Numbered from the stretch's first letter, positions 7,576 through 15,845 are shown. The stretch: 64,000 nucleotides of DNA from Streptomyces diastatochromogenes (GCF_002242805.1 NZ_MCGQ01000022.1:148051-212050), one strand, 5' to 3'. Notes: a model not told the origin generated them from the sequence alone. Program-made: numbers and translations.

Positions 7576-8991
7576 TCAGCGTCGCCGGATACGCAGCACG
7601 GGGACCAGGTTCAGGAGAAGTCCGACCGCCGCGACCCCGGTGACCAGGTTCAGGCCGGGCCGGTAGGCGGTGAAGTCGCCGCCGCCCGCTCCGGCGAGCA
7701 CGGCGGTGAGCACGGCGAGGACGAGGGCGGCGCCCACCTGGCCGGAAGTCTGCACCAGACCGGAGGCGAGGCCCTGCTCGGAGTCGTCGATGCCCTCGGT
7801 GGCCTGGGCCATGATCGCGCTGTAGCCGAACGCGAAGCCGCCGCCGAGCAGGATCAGGGACGGGAGCATGGCGAGCAGGTAGTCGGGGGAGGAGCCGGCC
7901 GTGGCCAGGAACCAGACGTAGCCGAGGGTCAGCGAGGTCATCGAGGCGATGATCAGCGGTGCCGTGCCGAAGCGGTCGACGAGCCGTCCGACGAGGGGCG
8001 ATCCGACGGCGACGATCAGGCCTACGGGCAGCAGCGCGAACGCCATGCGCAACGGCGACCAGCCGCGCCCGTCCTGCAGGAAGAGAGTCATCATGAACTG
8101 GAAGCTGATGTAGGAGCCCATCAGCGCGATCATGCTGAGGTTGGCCCGGACCGTGGTGGCCTGGCGCAGCATGCCGAAGCGGACCAGCGGGTACCGGACC
8201 CGCTTCTCGATCAGGACGAAGCCGAGCAGCAGGACGACGGCGAGGCCGAAGGCGCCGAGCGTCGCCGCCGAGGTCCATCCCGTGGTGGGAGCGGTGACCA
8301 CGGCGTACACGGCGAGCAGCATGCCGGCGGTGAGGGTGACCGCGCCGGCCGGGTCCTGGCCGCCGGTCTCGCTGCGCCGGTCGCGCGGAATCAGCAACAG
8401 GCCGACGACCAGCGCGAGCAGAGCGAGCGGGACCGGCATCAGGAAGGTCCACCGCCATCCGATCCCGGTGAGCAGGCCGCCCAGGATCAGACCGGAGGAG
8501 TAGCCGAGGGCGCCGAAGAGGCTGAAGACCGACAGGGCCCGGTTGCGCTGCGGGCCCTCCGGGAAGGTCGTGGTGAGGATGGACAGGCCGGCGGGAGCGG
8601 TGAACGCGGCGGCGAGGCCCTTGACGAAGCGGGTGGCGATCAGCAGCGTGCCGTCGTCGACGAGGCCGCCGAGCAGCGAGGCGGCGGCGAAGACGGCCAG
8701 CGCGATCAGGAAGACCCGGCGGCGGCCGAGCAGGTCCGCGGTACGGCCGCCGAGCAGCATCAGTCCCCCGTAGCCGAGGACGTAACCGTTGACGATCCAC
8801 TGCAGCGAGCCGGTGGCCAGGCCGAGGTCGTGGCCGATGGAGGGCAGGGCGATGCCGACCATGGAGACGTCGAGGCCGTCGAGGAACAGCACCAGGCACA
8901 GCACGGCGAGGACGGCCCAAAGGCGGGCTGTCCAGCGCGGCTCGGGGGCGGCCGAGGGCAGCGTCCCGGGACGGGACTGGGTCAGGGACAT
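7576..8991 (-). CDS. MFS drug exporter, DHA2-type, 14 helices
   Basis: A 471-residue membrane protein of the DHA2 drug:H+ antiporter group. The first helix carries FLDGLDVSMVGIALPSI and the loop after helix 2 GGRTADLLGRRR. Length and hydrophobic pattern are complete. ATG 8991 starts MSLTQSRPG. It lies downstream of an XRE/MmyB regulator in the same direction, separated by 223 bp and a hairpin, so it is probably transcribed from its own promoter and may be a target of that regulator. It is a relative of the exporter at 4133, but the two are clearly different proteins. Confidence 0.9.
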   Translation of the reverse strand: MSLTQSRPGTLPSAAPEPRWTARLWAVLAVLCLVLFLDGLDVSMVGIALPSIGHDLGLATGSLQWIVNGYVLGYGGLMLLGGRTADLLGRRRVFLIALAVFAAASLLGGLVDDGTLLIATRFVKGLAAAFTAPAGLSILTTTFPEGPQRNRALSVFSLFGALGYSSGLILGGLLTGIGWRWTFLMPVPLALLALVVGLLLIPRDRRSETGGQDPAGAVTLTAGMLLAVYAVVTAPTTGWTSAATLGAFGLAVVLLLGFVLIEKRVRYPLVRFGMLRQATTVRANLSMIALMGSYISFQFMMTLFLQDGRGWSPLRMAFALLPVGLIVAVGSPLVGRLVDRFGTAPLIIASMTSLTLGYVWFLATAGSSPDYLLAMLPSLILLGGGFAFGYSAIMAQATEGIDDSEQGLASGLVQTSGQVGAALVLAVLTAVLAGAGGGDFTAYRPGLNLVTGVAAVGLLLNLVPVLRIRRR

Positions 8992-9142
8992 GGGGAGGTG
9001 GATCTCTTTCCTGGCGGATGAGCAGGCAGGTCGGACGCCTCGGCGCTGAGGAACCGGTCGGAAGAGGGCCGGACCGGGGGCGGGGACGCGCGGCGCGGTC
9101 GGCCTCGTGACGAGCGTGCCAGGGGATGCCGTACACGAAAAA

Positions 9143-9187
9143 GGGAGAGCCTCTTCCTACGCGCGGGGTGCGTAGGAGAAAAGGCTC
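9143..9187 (-). terminator. Imperfect long hairpin downstream of the XRE regulator
   Basis: CCTACGC (9156-9162) pairs with GCGTAGG (9170-9176), and flanking GGGAG/CTCCC extends the stem imperfectly. It begins 28 nt past the regulator stop on the minus strand, ahead of the MFS gene. Confidence 0.5.
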
Positions 9188-9214
9188 CCCCTCTGAAGGG
9201 AATAGCCGGGGCGG

Positions 9215-10084
9215 TCAGGCGGAGCTGCTCCTGACCGCGTGGCTCGGGTCCGCCGCCCAGGACGCCAGCAGGTGCAGGCTGTCGTGGGTCGGGGTGCCGG
9301 ATTCGGCGGTCCACACGATGATCTGCAGGTCGGGGTCGGCGGCCCAGGTGACGGCGTTCCAGTCGAGATGCAGATCCCCCACGACGGGGTGGCGCAAGTG
9401 CTTGGTCCCGGTGTCCCTGACGGCGACGTTGTGGGCGCCCCACCACTGGCGGAACTGGTCGTCGCGGAGCGAGAGTTCGCCCACCAGGGCGGCGAGCTGC
9501 GCGTCGCCGGGGTTGTTCGTGTTGTGCATCCGCATCTGAGCGATGGCCAGCCCGGTGACGCCCTCCCAGTCCGCGTACAGCTCGCGCATCGCGGGATCGG
9601 TGATGAGCAGCCTTATGTAGTAGCGCTGCTTCTCCGGGATCTTTCCGAAGTCGGTGATCAGGGCGGCGCCCATGGCGTTCCAGGCAACGATCTCGGTACG
9701 CGGTCCGATCACGAAGGCGGGGGTGTGCGCCATGTCGTCGAGCATGCGCTGCAGCTGCGGCTGCACCTTGGGGCGCGGCTGCCGGCGGGGAGGGCGGAAC
9801 TCGTCCTTGGCCGCGAGCTCGTACAGATAGGCGCGCTGATCGTCGTCCAGGTGCAGCACCCGGGCCAGGGACTCCAGCACGGACGGCGAGGGCTGGATAC
9901 GGCCCTGTTCGAGGCGCGCGTAGTAGTCGGTGCTGATGGCCGCCAGTACGGCGATCTCCTCACGGCGCAGGCCCGCGACGCGACGCGGGCCGCCGTCGGG
10001 CAGTCCGACGGCGGCCGGGTCGAGCTCGGCGCGGCGCGCCTTGAGGAATGCCCCCAGATCGTGACGGTGAGGATCGCGGTTCAT
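9215..10084 (-). CDS. XRE-family regulator with MmyB-type ligand-binding domain
   Basis: A 289-residue cytoplasmic DNA-binding protein. Residues about 9-60 form the HTH (RVAGLRREEIAVLAAISTDYYARLEQGR), and residues about 105-285 form the MmyB-like sensor domain (QRMLDDMAHTPAFVIGPRTEI; EFRQWWGAH-like QFRQWWGAHNV). This class is very common in actinomycetes next to short-chain dehydrogenases, flavoproteins and exporters. It lies between a drug exporter and an oxidoreductase operon, all leftward. A perfect inverted repeat directly ahead of its start (10092-10121) is a plausible autoregulatory operator. The ligand is unknown. Confidence 0.9.
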   Translation of the reverse strand: MNRDPHRHDLGAFLKARRAELDPAAVGLPDGGPRRVAGLRREEIAVLAAISTDYYARLEQGRIQPSPSVLESLARVLHLDDDQRAYLYELAAKDEFRPPRRQPRPKVQPQLQRMLDDMAHTPAFVIGPRTEIVAWNAMGAALITDFGKIPEKQRYYIRLLITDPAMRELYADWEGVTGLAIAQMRMHNTNNPGDAQLAALVGELSLRDDQFRQWWGAHNVAVRDTGTKHLRHPVVGDLHLDWNAVTWAADPDLQIIVWTAESGTPTHDSLHLLASWAADPSHAVRSSSA

Positions 10085-10091
10085 GCCATCA

Positions 10092-10121
10092 CCCTGACAT
10101 CGGAGAGCGGTGTTGTCAGGG
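10092..10121. promoter_or_regulatory. Inverted repeat ahead of the XRE/MmyB gene
   Basis: CCCTGACA (10092-10099) and TGTCAGGG (10114-10121) are perfect 8-bp arms with centres two helical turns apart, 8 nt upstream of the regulator start. This spacing suits a dimeric repressor; autoregulation is inferred. Confidence 0.5.
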
Positions 10122-10177
10122 GGAGAGATCTGTCCCTGGAAGCCCTCACTCTCAGGATGACGCGCTGCTCTGCGGCA

Positions 10178-10318
10178 TCAGCGGACGCGAGTCCACTCCC
10201 CGTGGAGCTGGACGAACGTGAAGTGGCCGAGCGGGGTGTCCGGGCCGAGGTCCACCGGCCAGGTCTGGCCCACGCTGGGGAGAGTCGCGTTGCTGTCCCT
10301 CGGTACCGCTCTTTCCTT
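10178..10318 (-). pseudogene. Possible C-terminal gene remnant
   Basis: On the minus strand one frame reads as composed protein (LPSVGQTWPVDLG, then HFTFVQLHGEWTRVR) and ends in TGA at 10178. No start codon with a ribosome site and no recognisable family precede it. It may be the tail of a lost gene between the XRE regulator and the DJ-1 operon. The rest of this 253-bp gap (10085-10337) holds only the operator at 10092. Confidence 0.25.
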
Positions 10319-10337
10319 GAGCGGTGGTGCGGGGGTG

Positions 10338-11039
10338 TCAGCCGAGGGTCTTGACGACTTCCTGGGCCAGCGGGACGGCCGAGGCGGGGTTCTGGCCGGT
10401 GATGAGGGTGCGGTCCACCTCGAGGTGGGGAGCGAAGTTCTCCTCGCCCTTGCGGTAGTCCGCGCCCACGTCCGAGACGAGACGGTCCTGCAGGAGCCAC
10501 TTGGCCCGGTCGGCGAGGCCGTTCTGGATCTCCTCGGAATTGGACAGACCGGTGAGGCGGTAGCCGGCGAACGGGGACTTGCCGTCGGCGTCCACCGTGG
10601 ACAGCAGCGCGGCCGGGCCGTGGCACACCAGCGACACGATCTTGCCGGAGGCGAGCCAGTCGCTCAGCAGCTTGCCGGCCGCGGGGTCGTCGGACAGGTC
10701 CTCCATCGGGCCCCAGCCGCCGGGGACGAACACCGCGTCGTAGTCGTCGATGTTCACGTCCTCGATGCGGATGGGGTTCGCCAGTTCGGTGGCCTCGCGC
10801 AGGGCGGTCTTCATCTGCTCGGCGCCCTCCTCACCACCGTTGAAGTCCGGCGTGAGGCTGAGCGCGTCGGCGGTCGGCGGGACGCCGCCCGGGGTGGCCG
10901 CAGCGATCTCGTAGCCGGCCTCCTTGAAGACGCCGTACGGACCGATGGCCTCCTCGGCCCAGAAGCCGGACGGCTGCTCGAACCCGTCGGCCAGGGTCCA
11001 GTGGTCGGCGGCCGTGATGAGGAAGAGGATCTTCGCCAT
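10338..11039 (-). CDS. DJ-1/PfpI-family protein (class I glutamine amidotransferase-like)
   Basis: A 233-residue DJ-1/PfpI superfamily protein, close in layout to the longer HchA/Hsp31-like members. The nucleophile elbow shows C139-H140 in SLVCHGPAALL, and E29/E30 lies where the family acid is expected. Members act as glyoxalase III, deglycase or chaperone-like stress proteins. ATG 11039 has GGGAG 7 nt upstream. It ends a leftward operon with a SnoaL-like protein (29 nt away) and a flavodoxin-type quinone reductase, a set that suggests carbonyl or quinone detoxification. The precise activity cannot be read from sequence. Confidence 0.88.
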   Translation of the reverse strand: MAKILFLITAADHWTLADGFEQPSGFWAEEAIGPYGVFKEAGYEIAAATPGGVPPTADALSLTPDFNGGEEGAEQMKTALREATELANPIRIEDVNIDDYDAVFVPGGWGPMEDLSDDPAAGKLLSDWLASGKIVSLVCHGPAALLSTVDADGKSPFAGYRLTGLSNSEEIQNGLADRAKWLLQDRLVSDVGADYRKGEENFAPHLEVDRTLITGQNPASAVPLAQEVVKTLG

Positions 11040-11068
11040 GGGGTGCTCCCAGAGGTGAGTGCGGGCGG

Positions 11069-11458
11069 TCAGTTGTTCGCGGCCTGCTGGACGACGTGGC
11101 TGTCGGCGGCCTGGACGAGGTGGGTGAGCTTGCCGTCGCGAGCCGTCCACAGGTGGATGAAGCGCGCGTCCGACTCCTGTCCGGACTTGGACACCGCGTG
11201 GTAGTGGCCGCGCACGAAGACGTGCTCCCCGGCGTCGTAGAACTCCTCGGCCACCGCGCCGAAGGAGGTGAAGCGCGGCGCGAGCCGGCCGAAGAAGTCG
11301 CCGCCGGCGCTCGCCCAGGTCTTGTAGACGCCGCCGTAGGGGAAGCCGGGGGTGATGTCCCAGACGATCTCGGGGTCGATGACCTCGGCGACCACGTCCG
11401 GGGCCATGCCGGAGTCGTAGAGCCGGCGGACGAGAGCGAGGTTCGGGGAGTCGGACAT
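11069..11458 (-). CDS. SnoaL-like/NTF2-fold protein
   Basis: A 129-residue cone-shaped NTF2/SnoaL-fold protein: an N-terminal helix pair (NLALVRRLYDSGMAPDVV), the DPEIVWDITPG strand, and the sheet FVRGHYHAV...FIHLWTARDGKL. The fold serves cyclases, isomerases and binding proteins; catalytic identity is not evident. It sits in the operon between the flavodoxin-type reductase and the DJ-1 protein, with 42- and 29-nt gaps. Such small proteins often accompany MmyB-regulated oxidoreductase operons. Confidence 0.8.
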   Translation of the reverse strand: MSDSPNLALVRRLYDSGMAPDVVAEVIDPEIVWDITPGFPYGGVYKTWASAGGDFFGRLAPRFTSFGAVAEEFYDAGEHVFVRGHYHAVSKSGQESDARFIHLWTARDGKLTHLVQAADSHVVQQAANN

Positions 11459-11500
11459 GGTGCTGCTCCTTGTTCAGGTCAGGCTGCGGGGGGCTTGGGT

Positions 11501-12100
11501 TCAGGCGGCGAGGGCGGCGCGGCCGGCGCGGAAGAACGCGGTCTGCTGTGCGACGCGGGCGCCGAGGCCCTCTGCGGTGGCGATGTCGGACTTGTGGACG
11601 GCCTCCGGGCCGGCATCGACCGGGGTCTGGGCACCCGCACCGACGAAGTAGCCCAGACGGTTGACGTCGTCCTCGCTGCCCTCGGTGGAGGCCCAGCCCG
11701 GCTGGACGCCGAGGCTGACCCAGTGCATGCCGTGCTGGGCGGCCATGGTGAAGAAGTAGCCGAGGGTCGAGGACTTGTCGCCGTTCTTGGCACCGGAGTT
11801 GGTGAAGCCGGCGGCGATCTTGTCGGCCCACGTCTGGGTGTACCAGCGCTTGCTGCTGGCCTCGGCGAAGGTGTGGAAGGCGGCGGAGGCGGTGCCCATG
11901 TAGGTGGGGGCACCGAAGATGATCGCGTCGGCGGCGTCCAGCTGCGCCCACTGCTCGTCGGTGATCGTGTCCACGGGTATCGAGATCACCTCGGCACCGG
12001 CTTCGGCGGCACCGCGCGCGACGGCCTCGGCGATGACAGCGGTGTGGCCGTAGCCGGAATGGAAAGCGACGGCGACCGTGGGGCGGGCGGTGGAGGACAT
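11501..12100 (-). CDS. Flavodoxin-like NAD(P)H:quinone oxidoreductase (WrbA-like)
   Basis: A 199-residue flavodoxin-fold protein. The FMN phosphate loop is at residues 14-20 (HSGYGHTAV), and the FGAPTYMGTASAAFHTF loop follows near 62-78, as in the WrbA/multimeric flavodoxin family. It should reduce quinones with NAD(P)H by two electrons. ATG 12100 has GAGGAG about 9 nt upstream. It is the first gene of the flavodoxin-SnoaL-DJ-1 operon. A conserved 22-bp element lies 72 nt upstream (12172-12193), shared with the region ahead of the truncated regulator, so both are probably controlled together. Confidence 0.87.
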   Translation of the reverse strand: MSSTARPTVAVAFHSGYGHTAVIAEAVARGAAEAGAEVISIPVDTITDEQWAQLDAADAIIFGAPTYMGTASAAFHTFAEASSKRWYTQTWADKIAAGFTNSGAKNGDKSSTLGYFFTMAAQHGMHWVSLGVQPGWASTEGSEDDVNRLGYFVGAGAQTPVDAGPEAVHKSDIATAEGLGARVAQQTAFFRAGRAALAA

Positions 12101-12171
12101 GGGGGTATTGCTCCTCGAAAAGAATCGCGTGAATCGTGCTCCGGAAGCATGGCACGGAATTCAAAAGCGAA

Positions 12172-12193
12172 GGTAGGAAGGATTTATCCCTGG
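12172..12193. repeat. 22-bp direct repeat, copy 1 (candidate operator)
   Basis: GGTAGGAAGGATTTATCCCTGG, differing at one base from a second copy at 12537-12558. It lies upstream of the flavodoxin gene (start 12100, leftward). Confidence 0.65.
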
Positions 12194-12242
12194 TCGGGAT
12201 TTGCTCCTGACCGAGAGGAAGGCACGCTCCCCTGCCTTTTCT

Positions 12243-12503
12243 TTAGCCGCCCTGCTGGGCCGCGGCCCAGGAGGAGAGAAAGCGCAGCCCGTCGTAGTTA
12301 CGCGGGGGGGGCGTGCGCCCCTGCTCCAACCGGGTGTAGTAGTTGGTGCTGATGGTGGCCAGCACGGCCACCTCGTCCCGGCGCAGGCCGGCCACGCGCC
12401 GCCGCCGGTCGGTTTCGGGCGGGCCGACCGTGCGGGGGCCGAGTTCGGCCCGGTGGGCCTTCAGGAAGTGACCCAGCTCCTTACGGTGGGCACTGCTGTT
12501 CAT
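12243..12503 (-). pseudogene. XRE/MmyB regulator with internal deletion (HTH plus last residues)
   Basis: An 86-codon reading frame. Residues 1-63 are a normal XRE helix-turn-helix (RVAGLRRDEVAVLATISTNYYTRLEQGR), closely like the regulator at 9215. The frame then jumps directly to YDGLRFLSSWAA, which matches the extreme C-terminus of that regulator (HDSLHLLASWAA). About 200 codons of the MmyB sensor domain are missing, with the junction next to a run of eight G at 12304-12311. The frame is intact, so a short DNA-binding protein could still be made. It may now act as a ligand-blind repressor, or simply be decaying. Confidence 0.75.
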
Positions 12504-12536
12504 GCTGGCCAGTCTGCGCTGTCCGCCACTCGGGTG

Positions 12537-12558
12537 GGTAGGAAGGTTTTATCCCTGG
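12537..12558. repeat. 22-bp direct repeat, copy 2 (candidate operator)
   Basis: GGTAGGAAGGTTTTATCCCTGG, one mismatch from copy 1 at 12172. It sits 34 nt upstream of the truncated XRE gene and about 200 nt upstream of the rightward alcohol dehydrogenase, in a 253-bp divergent intergenic region. Confidence 0.65.
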
Positions 12559-12756
12559 ATACTTCCGCCCTGGGGTGCAATTCTCCTCTGTACGGGCCCT
12601 GTGAGCGGTGACAGATTCATTGACCGGAAATTACTTTTCATAAGCCGTAGACACTTCCGTATACCCCATGGGACATCGTCGAGGAATGCGGCACGTCCGG
12701 GTGACACCGCTGCCTCAGCAGCAGCCCCGCCCGAGAAACGCACCAGGAGAAAAGAC

Positions 12757-13773
12757 ATGCGAGCAACCGTGATCCACGCCCCCGGCGACATCCGGGTGGA
12801 GGACGTCCCCGGGCCCAGGATCGTCAAGCCGACGGACGCGATCATCCGTACGGTCGCCACGTGTGTATGCGGCTCGGACCTGTGGCCGTATCGCGGTCTG
12901 GAGCCGGTCGGTGACCCGCACCCGATGGGCCACGAGTACGTCGGCGTCGTCGAAGAGACCGGCAGCGAGGTCACCCACGTCAAGCCCGGGCAGTTCGTGG
13001 TCGGCTCCTTCGCCACCTCCGACAACACCTGCGCCAACTGCCGGAAGGGCTGGCAGTCCTCCTGCCTGAACCGCGAGTTCATGAGCACGTGTCAGGCCGA
13101 GTACGTGCGCATCCCCAACGCCCACGGCACCCTGGTCGCTACGGACGAGCACCCCTCCGGCGATCTCGTGCCCGGCCTGCTTGCCGTCTCCGACGTGATG
13201 GGCACCGGCTGGTACGCCGCCCTGGCCGCCGAGGTCAAGCCGGGCTCGACGGCCGTGGTGGTCGGTGACGGCGCGGTCGGCCTGTGCGGTGTCATCGCCG
13301 CGAAGGAACTCGGCGCGGAGCGGATCATCGCCATGAGCCGCCACGAGTCCCGGCAGAAGCTGGCCCTGGAGTTCGGCGCGACCGACATCGTGACCGAGCG
13401 CGGCGAGGACGGCGTCACCCGTATCAAGGACCTCACCGGCGGCATCGGCGCCGACTCCGTGCTGGAGTGCGTCGGCACCGCCCAGTCCATGCGGCAGGCC
13501 CTGCACTCGGCCCGCCCGGGTGGCAACGTCGGCTTCGTCGGCGTACCGCACGAGGTGGCCGTCGACGGCCAGGAGCTGTTCTTCTCCCAGGTCGGCCTGC
13601 GTGGCGGCCCGGCTCCCGTCCGCCGCTACCTGCCCGACCTGATCGACCGCGTGCTGTCCGGCCACATCAACCCGGGCAAGGTCTTCGACCTCACCCTGCC
13701 CCTGGACCAGGTCGCCGAGGGCTACAAGGCGATGGACGAACGCCGCGCCATCAAGACCCTCCTCACGCCCTGA
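12757..13773 (+). CDS. Zinc-dependent alcohol dehydrogenase (MDR family)
   Basis: A 338-residue medium-chain dehydrogenase. Catalytic zinc ligands are C38 (TCVCGSD) and H59-E60 (GHEYVG). The structural-zinc loop keeps C92, C95 and C103 but has Asp at position 89, where the first Cys usually is. The NAD(P)-binding Rossmann motif is VVGDGAVGLCG. I chose ATG 12757 with AGGAGA 6 nt upstream; an in-frame extension to 12502 has no coding character. It is divergent from the truncated XRE gene, an arrangement typical of regulator-target pairs. The substrate is unknown. Confidence 0.9.
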   Translation: MRATVIHAPGDIRVEDVPGPRIVKPTDAIIRTVATCVCGSDLWPYRGLEPVGDPHPMGHEYVGVVEETGSEVTHVKPGQFVVGSFATSDNTCANCRKGWQSSCLNREFMSTCQAEYVRIPNAHGTLVATDEHPSGDLVPGLLAVSDVMGTGWYAALAAEVKPGSTAVVVGDGAVGLCGVIAAKELGAERIIAMSRHESRQKLALEFGATDIVTERGEDGVTRIKDLTGGIGADSVLECVGTAQSMRQALHSARPGGNVGFVGVPHEVAVDGQELFFSQVGLRGGPAPVRRYLPDLIDRVLSGHINPGKVFDLTLPLDQVAEGYKAMDERRAIKTLLTP

Positions 13774-13861
13774 GCCAGTCGCCTCGTGGGCGTGAGCTGC
13801 CCCAACCGCGCTCACGGCCACGGGGGCACACCCACCGCACGACCGTGGAGGAGGCAAGCCC

Positions 13862-14339
13862 ATGACGACCCGACCGCAGCTTCATCGTCTTCGTCGCTTC
13901 CGGCGTCATCCTCGTGACGCTGGTGGTGCAAGGGCTCCTGCTGCCGGTGGCGGTGCGCTGGGCGAAGCTGCCGCCAGACACCTCGGTCGACGAGAAACAC
14001 GACCTCGCCGAGACCGTCGCCATCAATGAGGCGATCAAGGTGATGCCCCAGCTCGCCGTCGATCTGCGGTCCGAACCGAAGATCGTCGAGTGGCTACGGC
14101 AGGAGTACGAGGCCCACCTGGCGTCCGTCCGGGCCAGGAGCGCGGGAGCCCACGGCGACCCCGCGGTGCTCCAGCACCAGAACTGCCTCGCGCTGCGCCT
14201 GGCCCTCATCGCCCACGAACGCGGCACCGTCGTCCGGTTGCGCGACGAGCGCCGGATCGACGACACCGTCCTGCGCCGCCTGCGGGCCGCCCTCGACAGC
14301 GAAGAGATCCGCCTGTCGGGCGGCGCGGCGGTCGAATGA
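13862..14339 (+). pseudogene. CPA1-type Na+/H+ antiporter, 5' start and C-terminal part only
   Basis: An ATG at 13862 with GAGGAGG upstream begins MTTRP, but within 20 nt the reading switches frame to the last membrane helix of a CPA1 sodium/proton antiporter (SFIVFVASGVILVTLVVQG). That frame continues through a cytosolic tail of about 120 residues to TGA 14339. In that second frame a TGA lies immediately upstream, so the original gene has lost nearly all its membrane domain plus the frame. An internal ATG at 13914 could start a 141-residue tail, but this would be functionless as a transporter. Confidence 0.72.
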
Positions 14340-14363
14340 CTCATCTCCGAGGAAGGACCTTGT

Positions 14364-15299
14364 ATGAAGGCCATAGGCCTGACTGAATTCGGCGGGCCCG
14401 ACGTACTGCGGGTCCTGGACCTTCCGGTCCCCGAGGCCGGGCCGGGCGAGATCCGGATCCGTGTACACGCGGCGACGGTCAACCCCGTCGACACGTTGGT
14501 GCGCCGCGGAATCGCCTTCGTCTCCGACGCCGAGCCGCCCTACGTTCCAGGGATGGACGCGGCCGGCGTGGTCGAGCGGATCGGTGAGGGAACCGACACC
14601 GATCTCCAGGTCGGCGAGCGCGTCATGGCTGTCGTGGTCGTCTCCGGGACGCACGGCGCCTACGCCGAGCACGTGGTCGTCCCCGCCGAGTCGGTGGTCC
14701 GCGTACCGGCGGGCGCGACCGATGTCGAGGCCGCCACACTGCCGATGAACGGGCTGACGGCCCGTATGGCACTGGACCTGCTGGAACTCCCCACGGGGGC
14801 GACCGTGGCGGTCACCGGAGCGGCCGGCGCGGTCGGCGGCTACGCCGTCCAGCTGGCCAAGGCGGACGGGTTCCGGGTGATCGCCGACGCGGCGCCGAAG
14901 GACGAGCTACTGGTGAAGGAACTCGGGGCTGACGTGGTCCTGCCTCGCGGTAGCGAGTTCCCGGAGCTGGTGCTCAAGGAGATACCCGACGGTGTCGACG
15001 GACTCGTCGACACCGCGGGCGTCGCCGGGCTCGTCATCCGCGCGGTGCACGACGGTGGCCGGGTGGCCTCGTCGGTCGGCGGCGTCCAAGTCCCCGTTGA
15101 ACGCGGCATAGAGACCCGGAGCACCTTCGTGCCGCACTACGCACGCGAACACGCCAAGCTCGACCGCCTCCGCCGCCTGGCGGAACAAGGCAGACTCACC
15201 CCACGAATCGCCCACACCCTCACGGCCGAGCAGGCCACCGAAGCGCACCGGTTGCTGGAAGCGGGTGGCCTCCGGGGGCGCGTGGTGCTCACCTTCTGA
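14364..15299 (+). CDS. NADPH:quinone reductase-type MDR oxidoreductase (zinc-free)
   Basis: A 311-residue medium-chain reductase without zinc ligands, of the quinone oxidoreductase group. The N-terminal GroES-like domain contains VHAATVNPVDTLVRRG, and the NADPH fold shows TGAAGAVGGYAVQLAK near residue 150. ATG 14364 has GAGGAAGGA 7-12 nt upstream. It follows the antiporter remnant by 24 nt. The coding end coincides with the start of transposase-like sequence on the other strand, but the last residues (LRGRVVLTF) are typical, so the gene seems complete. Confidence 0.87.
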   Translation: MKAIGLTEFGGPDVLRVLDLPVPEAGPGEIRIRVHAATVNPVDTLVRRGIAFVSDAEPPYVPGMDAAGVVERIGEGTDTDLQVGERVMAVVVVSGTHGAYAEHVVVPAESVVRVPAGATDVEAATLPMNGLTARMALDLLELPTGATVAVTGAAGAVGGYAVQLAKADGFRVIADAAPKDELLVKELGADVVLPRGSEFPELVLKEIPDGVDGLVDTAGVAGLVIRAVHDGGRVASSVGGVQVPVERGIETRSTFVPHYAREHAKLDRLRRLAEQGRLTPRIAHTLTAEQATEAHRLLEAGGLRGRVVLTF

Positions 15300-15300
15300 G

Positions 15301-15487
15301 CCTCGGCGAGCAATGCGCGGGATGATGCCGCGTGTGCGTAACCATCGCCGCAGGTAGGGGTAGTCGTAGCCCTTGTCCGCGTGCAGCTTGGCCGGGCGTC
15401 GGCGTAGTGGCCCGCGGCGTGAGCGGATCGGTGGGATGCCTTGCACGAGCGTCTGCAGGGCTTGGCTGTCATAGGTGTTGGCCGCGG
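15301..15487 (-). pseudogene. IS5-family DDE transposase fragment
   Basis: On the minus strand the frame reads YDSQALQTLVQGIPPIRS and then KLHADKGYDYPYLRRWL, with RGIIPRIARRG, the conserved core of IS5-like transposases around the second catalytic Asp. Both ends of the transposase are missing and no terminal inverted repeats were seen. The scar fills the gap between the MDR oxidoreductase and the VOC gene exactly. Confidence 0.8.
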
Positions 15488-15491
15488 ATAT

Positions 15492-15845
15492 TCAGGCAGG
15501 CTGCCACAGCTCGATCCGATTGCCCTCGGGATCGGTGACCCAGCCGAATCGGCCGACGCCCTCCATGTCCTGCGTCTCCTCGGCCACGTCCGCTCCCTTG
15601 GCGCGCAGTTGCGCGAGCATCGCGTCGAGGTCGCCGACCCGGAAGTTGAGCATGGTTCGCTGGGCGCGGGACCCGAAGTAGTCGGTGTCGGACTCGAACG
15701 TCGCGAACACCGTCGGCCCGGCTCCCTGACGCCACAGGCCGTTCTCGTCGGCGTCCAGGCCCAGGCAGTCGCGGTACCACGCGTTCAGGGCCGCCGGGTC
15801 GGTGGCCCGCAGGAAGTATCCGCCGATTCCAAGCACACGTTCCAT
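15492..15845 (-). CDS. VOC-family (glyoxalase/bleomycin-resistance fold) protein
   Basis: A 117-residue vicinal-oxygen-chelate protein made of one betaalphabetabetabeta pair: GGYFLRATDPAALNAWYRDCLGL at the start and GRFGWVTDPEGNRIELWQP at the end, the latter with the metal-binding Glu. Members include dioxygenases, glyoxalases and antibiotic-binding proteins. ATG 15845 (MERVLGIGG) is preferred over GTG 15905, which would add a non-homologous leader. The stop is only 4 nt from the transposase scar. The substrate is unknown. Confidence 0.85.
   Translation of the reverse strand: MERVLGIGGYFLRATDPAALNAWYRDCLGLDADENGLWRQGAGPTVFATFESDTDYFGSRAQRTMLNFRVGDLDAMLAQLRAKGADVAEETQDMEGVGRFGWVTDPEGNRIELWQPA

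Noticed and set aside
15301..15487. Intact insertion sequence
   Set aside because: Only about 60 codons of transposase core are present and no terminal inverted repeats flank them.
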